Positions 36,771 to 45,571 of a stretch of DNA of 64,000 nt are shown here, one piece after another (positions within the stretch are counted from its first letter, which is position 1; each line of letters starts with the position of its first letter). The stretch lies in the NCBI GenBank assembly GCA_963711455.1, contig CAVQEH010000004.1, positions 62,001 to 126,000 of the forward strand, in the 5' to 3' direction. A model generated the notes under the pieces. That model was given only the letters and a program-made list of their open reading frames with translations. It was not told where the DNA came from and searched no databases. The DNA is from DATFVA01 sp963711455. Its GTDB lineage: Bacteria > Bacteroidota > Ignavibacteria > Ignavibacteriales > Ignavibacteriaceae. The position numbers and the translations under genes were made by a program.

Positions 36771-37730
36771 CTATACTTTACAAATCCACTCGCAAATAGA
36801 TATGAGTTGTTTCTCATTTGTCAAATTTGCAGCATTGGTTAAAGTTTTTGCTTCCATTTGGGTATAAATTTCTTGAGCCATACTTTTTTCAATTGCGGCG
36901 CCAATAAAAAAAGTATGCGGTTTCAAATTAAGACTCTTAAATGCAATCCTAATTCTTTCTAAGGCCGTATTAGCAGTTTTCCAATGCTCATCTGCACCGG
37001 CAGGATCAATTCCACCTTTGAGTTCTCCGAGAGCAATATATTTGGCAGGAACTTTATTTAAGGACGAATCATAGTTATTATTAAATTCTGAATAGTCTCC
37101 ATTTAGTAGACAGAGGTCAACATTTTTTCCAATGAATGATGGTGTAAGATTTAATAAAAGAGTTCTTTTTTTCTTTTTAATTTGCCAATACAATCCTTTG
37201 GTATTTTCTTCAATTGTGGTGTCAGTATCGGTTCCATCAATCCAAGTCTTTGATTGTTTATTTAAAAATTTAAATTAGATACCTTTCAATGTGAGAGATG
37301 ATACTATTCCACGAATCAGTTTTTTCTCACCAATGCTGCCAGCAAGATTTCGCATTATACCACCAAGAGCATCGCCTTTCGTTAAAAGAAACCTATATAT
37401 AAGTTCGTCTATAAATGCGTCACCTGCTGGTTCTAAAAATTTTTCAATCAGATTAATAATCGCTTCTTTTTGATCTTTTTCCGATAAATAATTAAGTGCT
37501 TTTTCACTTAATCCGGAAGCTGACAATAAAGAAGGAAAAATATCTGTAAGTTTTAATAAGTCCTTTGGCTTTTTTGCTTTTTGAGCAAGTACTTTAAAAC
37601 TTTTGGCTTCTTCAATGAATGGCGTTCCTTTAACATTCTTTTCATAAGCAATTGAGATAAAACCTGTTCTAGTTGCTTCTTGAGTTGTTACTAAATCTTC
37701 CCATTTTTTTATATGCTCATTAAATGGCAT
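36771..37730 (-). pseudogene. AvaI/BsoBI-type restriction endonuclease, in-frame TAA at codon 152
   Basis: A type II restriction endonuclease of the AvaI/BsoBI family, which cut CYCGRG. From ATG 37730, one base after the methyltransferase stop, the frame runs 319 residues, matching AvaI and BsoBI in length, but has a TAA at 37275-37277. The catalytic half lies after the stop: Asp205 (NVDLCLLN), Glu236 and Lys238 (GELKGGIDPAGADEHWKT) and His249, in the spacing of the BsoBI active site. The N-terminal half is helical. As read, the product is truncated and inactive. A TTG at 37193 could start a C-terminal fragment. A single substitution or a sequencing error explains the stop. Confidence 0.85.
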
Positions 37731-37731
37731 A

Positions 37732-39171
37732 CTATTTCTCCCATATATATATACATTTTCGGAGTTCGGACCTTCCATGTAATCCCATTTGTTGACTACT
37801 ATTACCCTTCCCAGTGGGTAAGGTCCATATCTTTTTAATTCTAAAACCAATATTTTTTGCAAAATCTGATAAAATAAGATCGACGGGAATTTCCTCACCA
37901 CCATATCTTACATTATCGTTAACCATTACCACTATACCCTGATGCTTCAACAAACGATAAAGTTCATAAATAACAAAGAGCATTTCATAAAAATAATTTT
38001 TAACCATTCTTGGAATATTTGAATTGTTCAGTTTATCCAGATCATTTAATTTCGAAAGCACATCATTCACTTCTTTCATTGCAGGATGAGAATTATACAT
38101 TGTATTAATAAAATTAAAATCTTTGGTTCTATTTAATTCAAAATAAAGATTTTCTAAGAAACCCATTTTTTCCTTATTCTCCACTGTACAAGTTAACATA
38201 GTCTGTCGAAGCTTTTTAACTTCCTCATCATCATTATTTAAAAAGATTAACTCTAAAGCATACGTCCGTGTATAGTCATATCTGTTGCAGTACGGTGGTG
38301 ATGTCATTACAAAATCGATACTAGATGATTCAATGCCTGGTAATACCTCAAGGGTTGAACCTTTTAAAATTTTAGGATCAAAAAGATCTTGATTTTCTTT
38401 CTCTTCATTGAAAAGTTCAATACTTTCTGTTGGTGATAGATCGCTTATTATTTCTTTTATTTTCTCTTTTACAATAATTATAAAATCAAAAATCTCTCCT
38501 TTATTAAATTCTGTATTTCCATACGATCGATTGGCTCTTGAATCCCACCTTAAATATTGTCCGTCTTTTCTTGTATAACTTATTTCTTCCAAAACAGAAA
38601 ATGCTGCAAATTCCAAAATAATTTTAATTGATTCATTACTTATCTTTTTACAACATGACAAATATCTATTGAGATTATTTTCATTTTCCTCTGGAAATGC
38701 ACCACGAGTAATTGATATATGCTGAATGACAGAGTCCTTATCTGTAATCTTATCAAAATTATTCCAAAAAGTATCCACATCCTCTTTGAATTTTTTTAGT
38801 GTTATATTTTCAGCAGCTAACCTTGCTTGAATATTAAAAATACCAATTGGTAACAACTCTATACCCGTTGACTCCCAACCTTTTTCTCTTGCTGCAAATA
38901 TTGTTGCTCCCGATCCAGCAAATGGATCTAGTATATGTCCCTTCTTAGGATGATATTTGTCAATAAAATAATTAACCAGTTTTTTGGAAAATCCCTCTTT
39001 ATATTTGAACCACCTATAAAAAGGTTCTCTTTTATTTGCTTGAAAACTAACCAGTGATCTATTTAATGCATAATTAGTTTCAATTATACTTTTATATTTT
39101 TCGTAAAGCTTCTCCCTTTCAGTGGGAAAAAGTACATTTTTAACTTCATATTTGGCAGTTTGTTCAGACAT
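37732..39171 (-). CDS. Type II DNA methyltransferase (AvaI/BsoBI-type M, TSPPY motif)
   Basis: A 479-residue SAM-dependent DNA methyltransferase. Motif I is DPFAGSGATIFAA (82-94) and the catalytic motif IV is TSPPYCNRYDY (290-300). The SPPY form is typical of N4-cytosine enzymes. About 190 residues between the two probably hold the target-recognition region. Length and partner fit the modification enzyme of an AvaI/BsoBI (CYCGRG) system; specificity is inferred from the neighbouring nuclease. The stop TAG is one base from the nuclease ATG. With the nuclease broken, it may now act as an orphan methyltransferase. Confidence 0.88.
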   Translation of the reverse strand: MSEQTAKYEVKNVLFPTEREKLYEKYKSIIETNYALNRSLVSFQANKREPFYRWFKYKEGFSKKLVNYFIDKYHPKKGHILDPFAGSGATIFAAREKGWESTGIELLPIGIFNIQARLAAENITLKKFKEDVDTFWNNFDKITDKDSVIQHISITRGAFPEENENNLNRYLSCCKKISNESIKIILEFAAFSVLEEISYTRKDGQYLRWDSRANRSYGNTEFNKGEIFDFIIIVKEKIKEIISDLSPTESIELFNEEKENQDLFDPKILKGSTLEVLPGIESSSIDFVMTSPPYCNRYDYTRTYALELIFLNNDDEEVKKLRQTMLTCTVENKEKMGFLENLYFELNRTKDFNFINTMYNSHPAMKEVNDVLSKLNDLDKLNNSNIPRMVKNYFYEMLFVIYELYRLLKHQGIVVMVNDNVRYGGEEIPVDLILSDFAKNIGFRIKKIWTLPTGKGNSSQQMGLHGRSELRKCIYIWEK

Positions 39172-39504
39172 TACAAATCCTAAATTATCCTTTTCATTAA
39201 CATTAATTTAATATAATTTATAAAAAGAACTGATATCCCAATAAAAATTCATTGAATAAAATTAAACAATAAATACATTGCAATTATATTTGGTGATCTA
39301 AAATTAATCTCCTTATTCTCGAAACTTCGTAGAACCACCTAAATAGTTTTTACCCTGTTTCCAAAATTGGAAATGCCATCCAAAATGTTTTTAGCACTAT
39401 TTCCGGGTTTTCGGGTGCAGAAAAAATTTTAATCCGGCTCAGTTAAAGAGACAATAAAAATTTCAGAACATCATTGCAGTGATAGAAGAATTAAGCTCAT
39501 TCGG
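39172..39504. other. Intergenic region, AT-rich
   Basis: No gene, hairpin or clear promoter was recognised. It lies upstream of the methyltransferase gene and downstream of the MFS gene. The abutting placement of a restriction-modification pair beside an unremarkable spacer gives no sign of an integration site. Confidence 0.5.
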
Positions 39505-40824
39505 TTACTGAGGTTTTATGGTCGGGTTTGTTGCCTGTTCAACTCCTTCGGCTATCTGCGGCAGGATACCCATACTTTGATAAATCGGTCTGATCAGGTC
39601 TCTTATAACTGGAAGCTTATACAGGTAGAATACTGCACTTGCAAGACAAACAGAACCGCTCAGCAGAATTGCGGTTGGTGCGCTAAGGCTGCTTCCCAAA
39701 CCGCCTGCCAGCAGACTCCCGAAAGGACTCATTCCCCTGAAAGCCATTGCGTAAAAGCTCATTACTCTTCCGCGTTTATTTTCTTCAGATAAAGTCTGCA
39801 GCAATGTATTTGTTGAAGCTATATGAAGCATCATTCCCAGGCCTGCAAGAGCCATCATAATTATTGAAAAGACAAACACGCGGGAAAAAGAAAAAACAAT
39901 AAGGCTTATTCCGAATATGGAAACTGCAATTCCTATAAGCTTACCTAATCCAAGTACAGTTTTTTTATTAAGCAGGTAAAAAGCTCCAAAGAGTGCCCCT
40001 GAGCCGTAAGCACTCATCAGAAATCCGAAAGTGCCTGCACCACCTCCAAGGTACTCTTTAGCAATAACAGGCGCGAGAAGAGTTATTGATGTGCTCATTA
40101 AACTGACTATGCCCAATAGAATAATCAAGTAACGGATTGGTTCAAACCCGAACGTATATTTAAATCCTTCCGATAATTCCTTTAATATCCTGGATTCTTT
40201 TTGTTTGTGCGAAACAGGCTCTACTTTCATTTTTAATAATGAAACAACAACTGCGAAAAAGCTTATCGCATTTATAAGAAAGCACCAGCCTTCTCCGACA
40301 GTTGCAATTAGAATACCGGCAATAGAAGGACCAATAAGTCTTGCCGCATTTACCATTGAAGAATTAAAGGCAATAGCATTGCCGAGGTCTTCTTTTTTAT
40401 TATCGATCATTTCAACAACAAATGCCTGGCGTATCGGCATATCGAAAGCATTTATTATTCCGAGAATGACACTGAGAACAATAAGCTGCCAGATCTGAAT
40501 AACATCTATAAAAACCAGTAAAGAAAGTACCAGGGCCTGTATAAGCGCAAGAGACTGTGTATACAAAAGAAGCTTGTGCCGGTTTGCTTTATCCGCTAAT
40601 ACTCCGGCAAAGGGAGCAATTACAAACAATGGAAGCTGCCCTGAAAATCCGACTATGCCCAGCATGAAAGCTGAATTTGTTAACCTGTAAACAAGCCATA
40701 CCACAGCTACCTGCTGTATCCACGTTCCTATAAGTGATAAGCTTTGACCGGAGACAAATAATTTGAAATTTTTATGACTTAAAGCGCGGAAGGTAAGTTT
40801 TAATTGATTTTTTGCAGAATTCAT
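39505..40824 (-). CDS. MFS exporter of the EntS/MFS_3 type
   Basis: A 439-residue transporter with about twelve membrane segments. The N terminus FRALSHKNFKLFVSGQSLSLIGTWIQQVAVVWLVY and the loop FAGVLADKANRHKLL are typical of MFS_3 (EntS-like) exporters, as is the mid segment NAFDMPIRQAFVVEMI. Members export siderophores, drugs or lipids; nothing nearby names a substrate. The start ATG 40824 precedes a short cytoplasmic leader before TM1. No operon partner is close. Confidence 0.83.
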   Translation of the reverse strand: MNSAKNQLKLTFRALSHKNFKLFVSGQSLSLIGTWIQQVAVVWLVYRLTNSAFMLGIVGFSGQLPLFVIAPFAGVLADKANRHKLLLYTQSLALIQALVLSLLVFIDVIQIWQLIVLSVILGIINAFDMPIRQAFVVEMIDNKKEDLGNAIAFNSSMVNAARLIGPSIAGILIATVGEGWCFLINAISFFAVVVSLLKMKVEPVSHKQKESRILKELSEGFKYTFGFEPIRYLIILLGIVSLMSTSITLLAPVIAKEYLGGGAGTFGFLMSAYGSGALFGAFYLLNKKTVLGLGKLIGIAVSIFGISLIVFSFSRVFVFSIIMMALAGLGMMLHIASTNTLLQTLSEENKRGRVMSFYAMAFRGMSPFGSLLAGGLGSSLSAPTAILLSGSVCLASAVFYLYKLPVIRDLIRPIYQSMGILPQIAEGVEQATNPTIKPQ

Positions 40825-40949
40825 ACAGGCAGAAAAATATCGTAATTTTTATGTTAATATAATACAGCAATAAATAAAAAAATAAATTAAACTTTCCTGC
40901 ATATCTGAAATCACTACTTATTAACTTATAGAAATTCACCTTCTTCTCA

Positions 40950-41918
40950 TTAGTTTGTTTGAATTATCTTATAGAATATTTCAACGGTAGGTTTATGAAA
41001 GAGAAAATCCCTGTGAATCTTTGAATAATTTTTCCCTCCTCCCGGAAAGTCCTCGTTATTACCGAAAGCAATATGGGCAGTGTGAATCGCTTTTTCATCT
41101 TCAAGCATATTGCCTGTTATCCGGGCTCCGGGATTTAATCCGATTCCTAATTCTCCTATCACCCTGGCTTCTTCATCAACTGAAGATAATTCTTTAATCC
41201 TGTCAACAAGCTTTTTATCATCGCTTTCGAACCGGGTAATTTTTCCGTTCTTTACATATGAACTTTTAAAGGAGTTTTCAGAAGCCCGATGTCGCCTATG
41301 CTGGCATCGAAGACAATCAATGCCGTCTGCTTTTGTTTCTTCGGGTGCACAATAAATTTCACCGCAGGGAAGATTACTCATTTTACCCGGTTTAATAAGA
41401 ACATCGTCGGTAAAAATCCGGTCTTTAATTCCGAGTATTAAATCTGTTCCGGCTTTAGTAGTTATATGTAAATGATCGGCATCTTTTAATTTGTAAATTA
41501 AAGCAGCGGCATTTTTTCTCATATCTTTATAATCAATATTCATAGGACCTTCGGTCATCATTGCCTTAGTAATTCCGGGCATATGTGCACATTTAATCTT
41601 ATTATTCTCTTCAATCTTAAACAGCCATTTAATCCGGAAATTAATTTCTTCGGGGAAAGCTTTAAGGATATTCAGGACTACTGTTTTACCTTTCAGTAAT
41701 TCAACAAGCCCTTCCGGGATTCCTGATAATGGTCTGTCTTTTTCATTTATTAAAAAAGAAACGGTCTTACATTTTTTGGTTTCTGCAGCATTACGGAAAG
41801 CATCGGCTACAAACCGGCAATGAATATCATTAAGAATAAGGACATCCTCGCCGGGTGCAATTTGCACAACTTCATTTAAAGCACTGAGTGCAGCGGTGAG
41901 CAATTTTTCTTTTCCCAT
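40950..41918 (-). CDS. M29-like aminopeptidase with a compensated internal frameshift
   Basis: A 322-residue protein resembling the leucyl aminopeptidase/aminopeptidase T (M29-like) group. Family-like parts are LLTAALSALNEVVQIAPGEDVLIL, ITTKAGTDLILGIKDR, KMSNLPCGEIYCAPEE and ELGIGLNPGARITGNMLEDEKAIHTAHIAFGNN. Between about 41254 and 41322 the reading (DCLRCQHRRHRASEN) is unlike the family. The alternate frame there reads LIVFDASIGDIGLLKTPLKV, a good fit. One extra base near 41322 and one missing near 41254 would explain this. The ORF is continuous, so it looks intact, but some 22 residues are scrambled. The metal-site residues cannot be checked securely. Confidence 0.75.
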   Translation of the reverse strand: MGKEKLLTAALSALNEVVQIAPGEDVLILNDIHCRFVADAFRNAAETKKCKTVSFLINEKDRPLSGIPEGLVELLKGKTVVLNILKAFPEEINFRIKWLFKIEENNKIKCAHMPGITKAMMTEGPMNIDYKDMRKNAAALIYKLKDADHLHITTKAGTDLILGIKDRIFTDDVLIKPGKMSNLPCGEIYCAPEETKADGIDCLRCQHRRHRASENSFKSSYVKNGKITRFESDDKKLVDRIKELSSVDEEARVIGELGIGLNPGARITGNMLEDEKAIHTAHIAFGNNEDFPGGGKNYSKIHRDFLFHKPTVEIFYKIIQTN

Positions 41919-42092
41919 AATATTTTTCCTGTCTTAATAACTTGTAAAGAATTCGGTTGAAGATTTATTTCCAATTTATAAATTTTAAATCATTAAATCT
42001 CACTTGTACTATCCGGCCGAGATTATTTTCAATTGTGTTCACTTATAAATTAAATTATATTGCATTAGGATTTTTCAAATTGGAGGTTAGGA

Positions 42093-43067
42093 ATGGAAAC
42101 ATTGGACCTCTCCTTTCTGCGGAAACAGCTAAATGAGCGCAGAGACCGGCTGGAATCGAGCGCTAAAAATCTGACCGAACCTATTAAAATATACAGGTTA
42201 TTACAGCAAATTGACCGGGCTATAGAAAGATTGAATAAAGGCTCTTTCGGAATATGTGAAGTTTGTCATGATCCGATTGAACCCGAAAGGCTCGCTTATG
42301 ATCCTATGATTACCGTTTGTCTTGATCATCTTAGTAAAGAACAGCGCCGTGCTCTTGAAGATGATCTTGAGCTGGCAGGAAAAATACAAAGGGAATTATT
42401 ACCTAAGCAAAGTATCTCCGTTAAAGGATGGGAGTTCGGCTACAGGTATAAACCGGCAGGAATTGTAAGCGGCGACTTCTGCGATTTTATTCCTTTAAAT
42501 GACAGCACTTTCTTTTTTGTCCTGGGAGATGTCTCCGGTAAAGGAATTTCCGCTTCATTAATGATGTCACAGCTTCATGCGCTTACAAGAAGCTTTCTGT
42601 CTTTTGGGCTTCCGCTTGTTGAAATCGTTAGGAGAACCAACCGTTTATTCTGCGAAAGTATTCTTTCAAATAACTATGCTACAATGATATTCGGCAGAGC
42701 AAATTCCGAAGGCGAAATTGAATTCTGCATTGCCGGTCACAATCCTCCGATGATCTTAAAGGAGAATGAAATTACACGGATAAGAGCAACCGGAATTCCC
42801 GTCGGTTTATTCTGCAATTCGGAATATAATGTATGTAAATTTAAACTTGAATCAGGTAATACGATTTTAACTTATACTGATGGTTTGACAGAATCATTCG
42901 TAAATGAGACAGAATACGGGGAGACAAGGCTGTTAGAATATTTCTTAAAAGCAGGCAGCCAGCCGCCTGATTTAATTTTAGATGATTTGTTAAAAGATCA
43001 TTCCGCTTTTCTTAATGGAACAAATGCATCCGATGATGTTACTGTTGCAGTTTTAAAAAAGATATGA
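42093..43067 (+). CDS. DksA/TraR-type zinc finger fused to SpoIIE/PP2C phosphatase
   Basis: A 324-residue fusion. Residues about 1-90 look like the C4-type zinc-finger end of DksA/TraR: a coiled coil (LSFLRKQLNERRDRLES ... RAIERLNKGSFG), then ICEVCHDPIEPERLAYDP and TVCLDHL (Cys, Cys, Cys, with His in the fourth position). Residues about 95-324 are a SpoIIE/RsbU-type PPM phosphatase: AGKIQRELLPKQ, SGDFCDFIPL and LGDVSGKGISASLMMSQL, ATMIFGRAN, AGHNPPMIL, TYTDGLTE and SDDVTVAVLKK. Metal-binding aspartates are present. Such phosphatases usually act on anti-sigma-factor antagonists. A GGAGG site precedes ATG 42093. The zinc finger may sense redox or bind RNA polymerase; that is inference. Confidence 0.85.
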   Translation: METLDLSFLRKQLNERRDRLESSAKNLTEPIKIYRLLQQIDRAIERLNKGSFGICEVCHDPIEPERLAYDPMITVCLDHLSKEQRRALEDDLELAGKIQRELLPKQSISVKGWEFGYRYKPAGIVSGDFCDFIPLNDSTFFFVLGDVSGKGISASLMMSQLHALTRSFLSFGLPLVEIVRRTNRLFCESILSNNYATMIFGRANSEGEIEFCIAGHNPPMILKENEITRIRATGIPVGLFCNSEYNVCKFKLESGNTILTYTDGLTESFVNETEYGETRLLEYFLKAGSQPPDLILDDLLKDHSAFLNGTNASDDVTVAVLKKI

Positions 43068-43273
43068 TGAAGAAAAATTAAGGTGAATTTACAATATCTT
43101 AAAGGAAAAACTTTTCACTTTTTATTATCGGCAGTCTAAAGACAGATAGAAAAAAAGTTGTTCTGCTTTTCCGGGTAGAGTTTCATCATATGACACAGCC
43201 GATTTTCTTTTTAACATTCCCTTTTTATATTCACTACCAATCCAATCTTTAGCAATAACTAATGGAAGGAATT

Positions 43274-44089
43274 ATGAAATATTCTTTTATTATTTTATTA
43301 GGACTTTTAATTGCTTCAGGGTGTTCGGAAAAAAAAGAAAACGGGACTAATCCTGATTCATCGCTGGTAATAAAAAAAATAAACTACTCGGCAGATGGAA
43401 CAACGCTTAAAGGATTTATCGCTTATGACAGCAATAATACAGGTAAAAGACCGGGAATAATTGTCGTGCACGAATGGTGGGGATTAAATCAATATCTAAT
43501 GGATAGAGCAGAAAAGCTTGCAAAGCTTGGTTATATTGCACTTGCAGTAGATATGTACGGAAACGGAAAAAATACTGAGAATCCAGATAGTGCCGGAAAA
43601 TTTGCTTCGGAGGTTATGCATAGTATGGATACTGCCAGGGCACGTTTCGATGCGGGGCTTAACCTGCTTAAAAAACAGCCGCAGACAGATACAAATAAAA
43701 TAGCTGCAATTGGTTATTGCTTCGGAGGTGGTGTTGTTCTTCGTATGGCTCTTGCCGGTGATGATATGGATGGTGTTGTAAGCTTTCATGGAGATTTACC
43801 TACCGAACCGGTAAAAGATCCCGGCTCAGTTAAAGCAAAAATACTTGTATGCAACGGTGCCGCTGATCCTTATAATCCTCCAAAGAAAGTGGAAGCTTTC
43901 AAACATGAAATGGATAGTGCAGGAGTTGATTATACTTTTATCAATTATACCGGAGCCAAACACGCTTTTACTAATCCTGCTGCAGATAGTCTTGGGAAAA
44001 AATTTAACCTGGGAATTGCATATAATAAAGAAGCAGATGAAAAAAGCTGGAATGATATGAAGGATTTCTTTAACAGGATATTTAAATGA
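43274..44089 (+). CDS. Dienelactone-hydrolase-family lipoprotein
   Basis: A 271-residue alpha/beta hydrolase of the dienelactone hydrolase family. The lipoprotein signal MKYSFIILLGLLIASGC ends in a lipobox with Cys17, so it is anchored to a membrane facing the periplasm. The catalytic triad is Cys in IGYCFGGG, Asp in GAADPYNPP and His in GAKHAFTNP, with VVHEWWGLN upstream. The natural substrate is unknown; many homologs act on esters or lactones. I prefer ATG 43274 with GGAAGGAATT upstream over ATG 43262, since the signal then begins correctly. The gene is convergent with lpxA. Confidence 0.85.
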   Translation: MKYSFIILLGLLIASGCSEKKENGTNPDSSLVIKKINYSADGTTLKGFIAYDSNNTGKRPGIIVVHEWWGLNQYLMDRAEKLAKLGYIALAVDMYGNGKNTENPDSAGKFASEVMHSMDTARARFDAGLNLLKKQPQTDTNKIAAIGYCFGGGVVLRMALAGDDMDGVVSFHGDLPTEPVKDPGSVKAKILVCNGAADPYNPPKKVEAFKHEMDSAGVDYTFINYTGAKHAFTNPAADSLGKKFNLGIAYNKEADEKSWNDMKDFFNRIFK

Positions 44090-44093
44090 TAAT

Positions 44094-44113
44094 AAAAACC
44101 TGCCTGGGGCAGG
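44094..44113 (-). terminator. Terminator of lpxA
   Basis: CCTGCC (44099-44104) and GGCAGG (44108-44113) form a tight three-base-loop hairpin followed on the minus strand by five Ts and ATTATC. It lies about 95 bases after the lpxA stop and just beyond the end of the convergent lipoprotein gene. Its arms resemble the CCTGCCTGCC repeat at 20133-20171. Confidence 0.6.
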
Positions 44114-44207
44114 CGGGTTCAGGCTGCAGTTAAAGAACATTAATTGATTTTGATGACTGAAGATTCAATTAATACCCGTTCTTGTCCAATCCGGTTTGAG
44201 CGGCAGC

Positions 44208-45023
44208 TCAGGTATTGAACTGTTTTTTCCGTGCAGCTTCCAGGGCTCTTCCGTTTTCTCCTTTTGCACTTGCTTCCAGCGAAGCCAATAATTCTTTTAC
44301 ATAAGGATTTTCCGTAAAGTGTTTCTCGCCCAGTAATTTATTTTTATCGGCCTGTGTCATTCCGCTTACGAACAGAATTATAAATGCCTTTCTTAATATT
44401 GCTATATCTTCTGCACTGAAATTTTTTCTTTTAAGTCCTTCTGTATTTATACTTCTTTCACGTGAAGGATTACCTTCCACAATTACAAACGGCGGAACGT
44501 CTCTGTTTATACGGCTCATAAAACCAATAAAGCAGTATCTGCCAATCGTTACAAACTGATGAACGCCTACAAGTCCCCCTAAATAAGCAAAATCATTTAT
44601 TACGATATGTCCTGCAAGCTGGGTACCGTTAGCAATAATTATATTATTTCCAAGCATACAATCGTGAGCAATATGAGAATAAGCCATAACCAGGTTATTA
44701 TTGCCGATTATAGTTTTACCTTCATTCGCAATAGTTCCCTGTTGTATTGTTACGCATTCTCTTATCGAATTATTATCACCGATTATTACTTGCGATGGTT
44801 CCCCTTTGTATTTCAGATCCTGGTTAATATTACCAACTACTGCTCCAGGATGAATAACATTTCCCTTTCCCAGCTTAAGCGGACCATACAGTACAGAATG
44901 ATCTTTTAATATGCAGCCGTCGCCAATCTCCACTTTTCCTCTTACAACGACGTAAGCACCAACCTCAATGTTGTTCCCTAAAGTAACATCTTTTTCAATT
45001 ATTGCAGTAGGATGAATATTCAT
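44208..45023 (-). CDS. lpxA: UDP-N-acetylglucosamine O-acyltransferase
   Basis: A 271-residue LpxA, the cytosolic first enzyme of lipid A synthesis, moving a hydroxyacyl chain from acyl carrier protein to UDP-GlcNAc. The protein is a left-handed beta-helix of hexapeptide repeats (IEVGAYVVVRGKVEIGDGCILKDHSV...), with the catalytic His in MAYSHIAHDCMLG and the family segment GGLVGVHQFVTIGRYCFIGFMS. The C-terminal helices (RKAFIILFVSGMTQADKNKL) are normal. Length is close to the E. coli enzyme (262). The gene stands alone here, not in the usual lpxD-fabZ-lpxA-lpxB cluster. It shows the organism has lipid A. Confidence 0.93.
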   Translation of the reverse strand: MNIHPTAIIEKDVTLGNNIEVGAYVVVRGKVEIGDGCILKDHSVLYGPLKLGKGNVIHPGAVVGNINQDLKYKGEPSQVIIGDNNSIRECVTIQQGTIANEGKTIIGNNNLVMAYSHIAHDCMLGNNIIIANGTQLAGHIVINDFAYLGGLVGVHQFVTIGRYCFIGFMSRINRDVPPFVIVEGNPSRERSINTEGLKRKNFSAEDIAILRKAFIILFVSGMTQADKNKLLGEKHFTENPYVKELLASLEASAKGENGRALEAARKKQFNT

Positions 45024-45571
45024 TTGCTTTAGAATTAATATTAACTGGAATAAAATAATGATTATTTGAATAAATTGGGAAAGATCTAAGTGTGTTGAAG
45101 GTGTCGTTTTTTATCCATTATTAAAGTATATAATAAGTAATAAGGGTAAAAGTTGAGAGAGGCGATAATTAATGATATAAATATTATTGTGACAAATTAA
45201 TAATATGTTAACAAAATAAAATTTGCTTTTAAAACAAGCTTATTTTAATTTGATATTAAAATAAGTGCGGGATAAGAAGGCGAACTGCTTCAGTGATTAA
45301 AGGGATATATAAATGTTTGTAGTAAAATCCATATCCTTTAATTACTTTAATACCCACACAAGTTTTAATACTTTATACTTTATATAAAAATAAATAAAAA
45401 TATTTAGTGCTTCTCTGAAATATTTTTAATCGTGTCAGACAAAGATGGCGTTAAGTTTAAATTTTGATTTGAAAGTCGCTAATAAACATAATTAAATTAA
45501 GGTGTGAAATTTGCCTATAAAAATCTGAAGTTCAGGGGATTAGGGTGAACTTTAAAATCCAGGGAGACAAA
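45024..45571. other. Intergenic region, strongly AT-rich
   Basis: No gene was recognised in about 550 bases between the divergent lpxA and Ycf48-repeat genes. It should hold promoters for both. A loose match to the Bacteroidota pattern is TTTG at 45222-45225 with TAATTTG at 45246-45252; spacing and sequence are imperfect, so I do not claim it as a promoter. Confidence 0.5.

Noticed and set aside
36771..39171. Restriction-modification pair as part of a defence island or integrated element
   Set aside because: No other defence genes, integrase, tRNA or direct repeats are seen around it; flanks are an MFS exporter and a GH92 gene.
45222..45252. TTTG ... TAATTTG as promoter of the Ycf48-repeat gene
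   Set aside because: Spacing is 20 and the -7 element lacks one base of the consensus; it also lies over 300 bases from the start codon, so chance in AT-rich DNA is likely.
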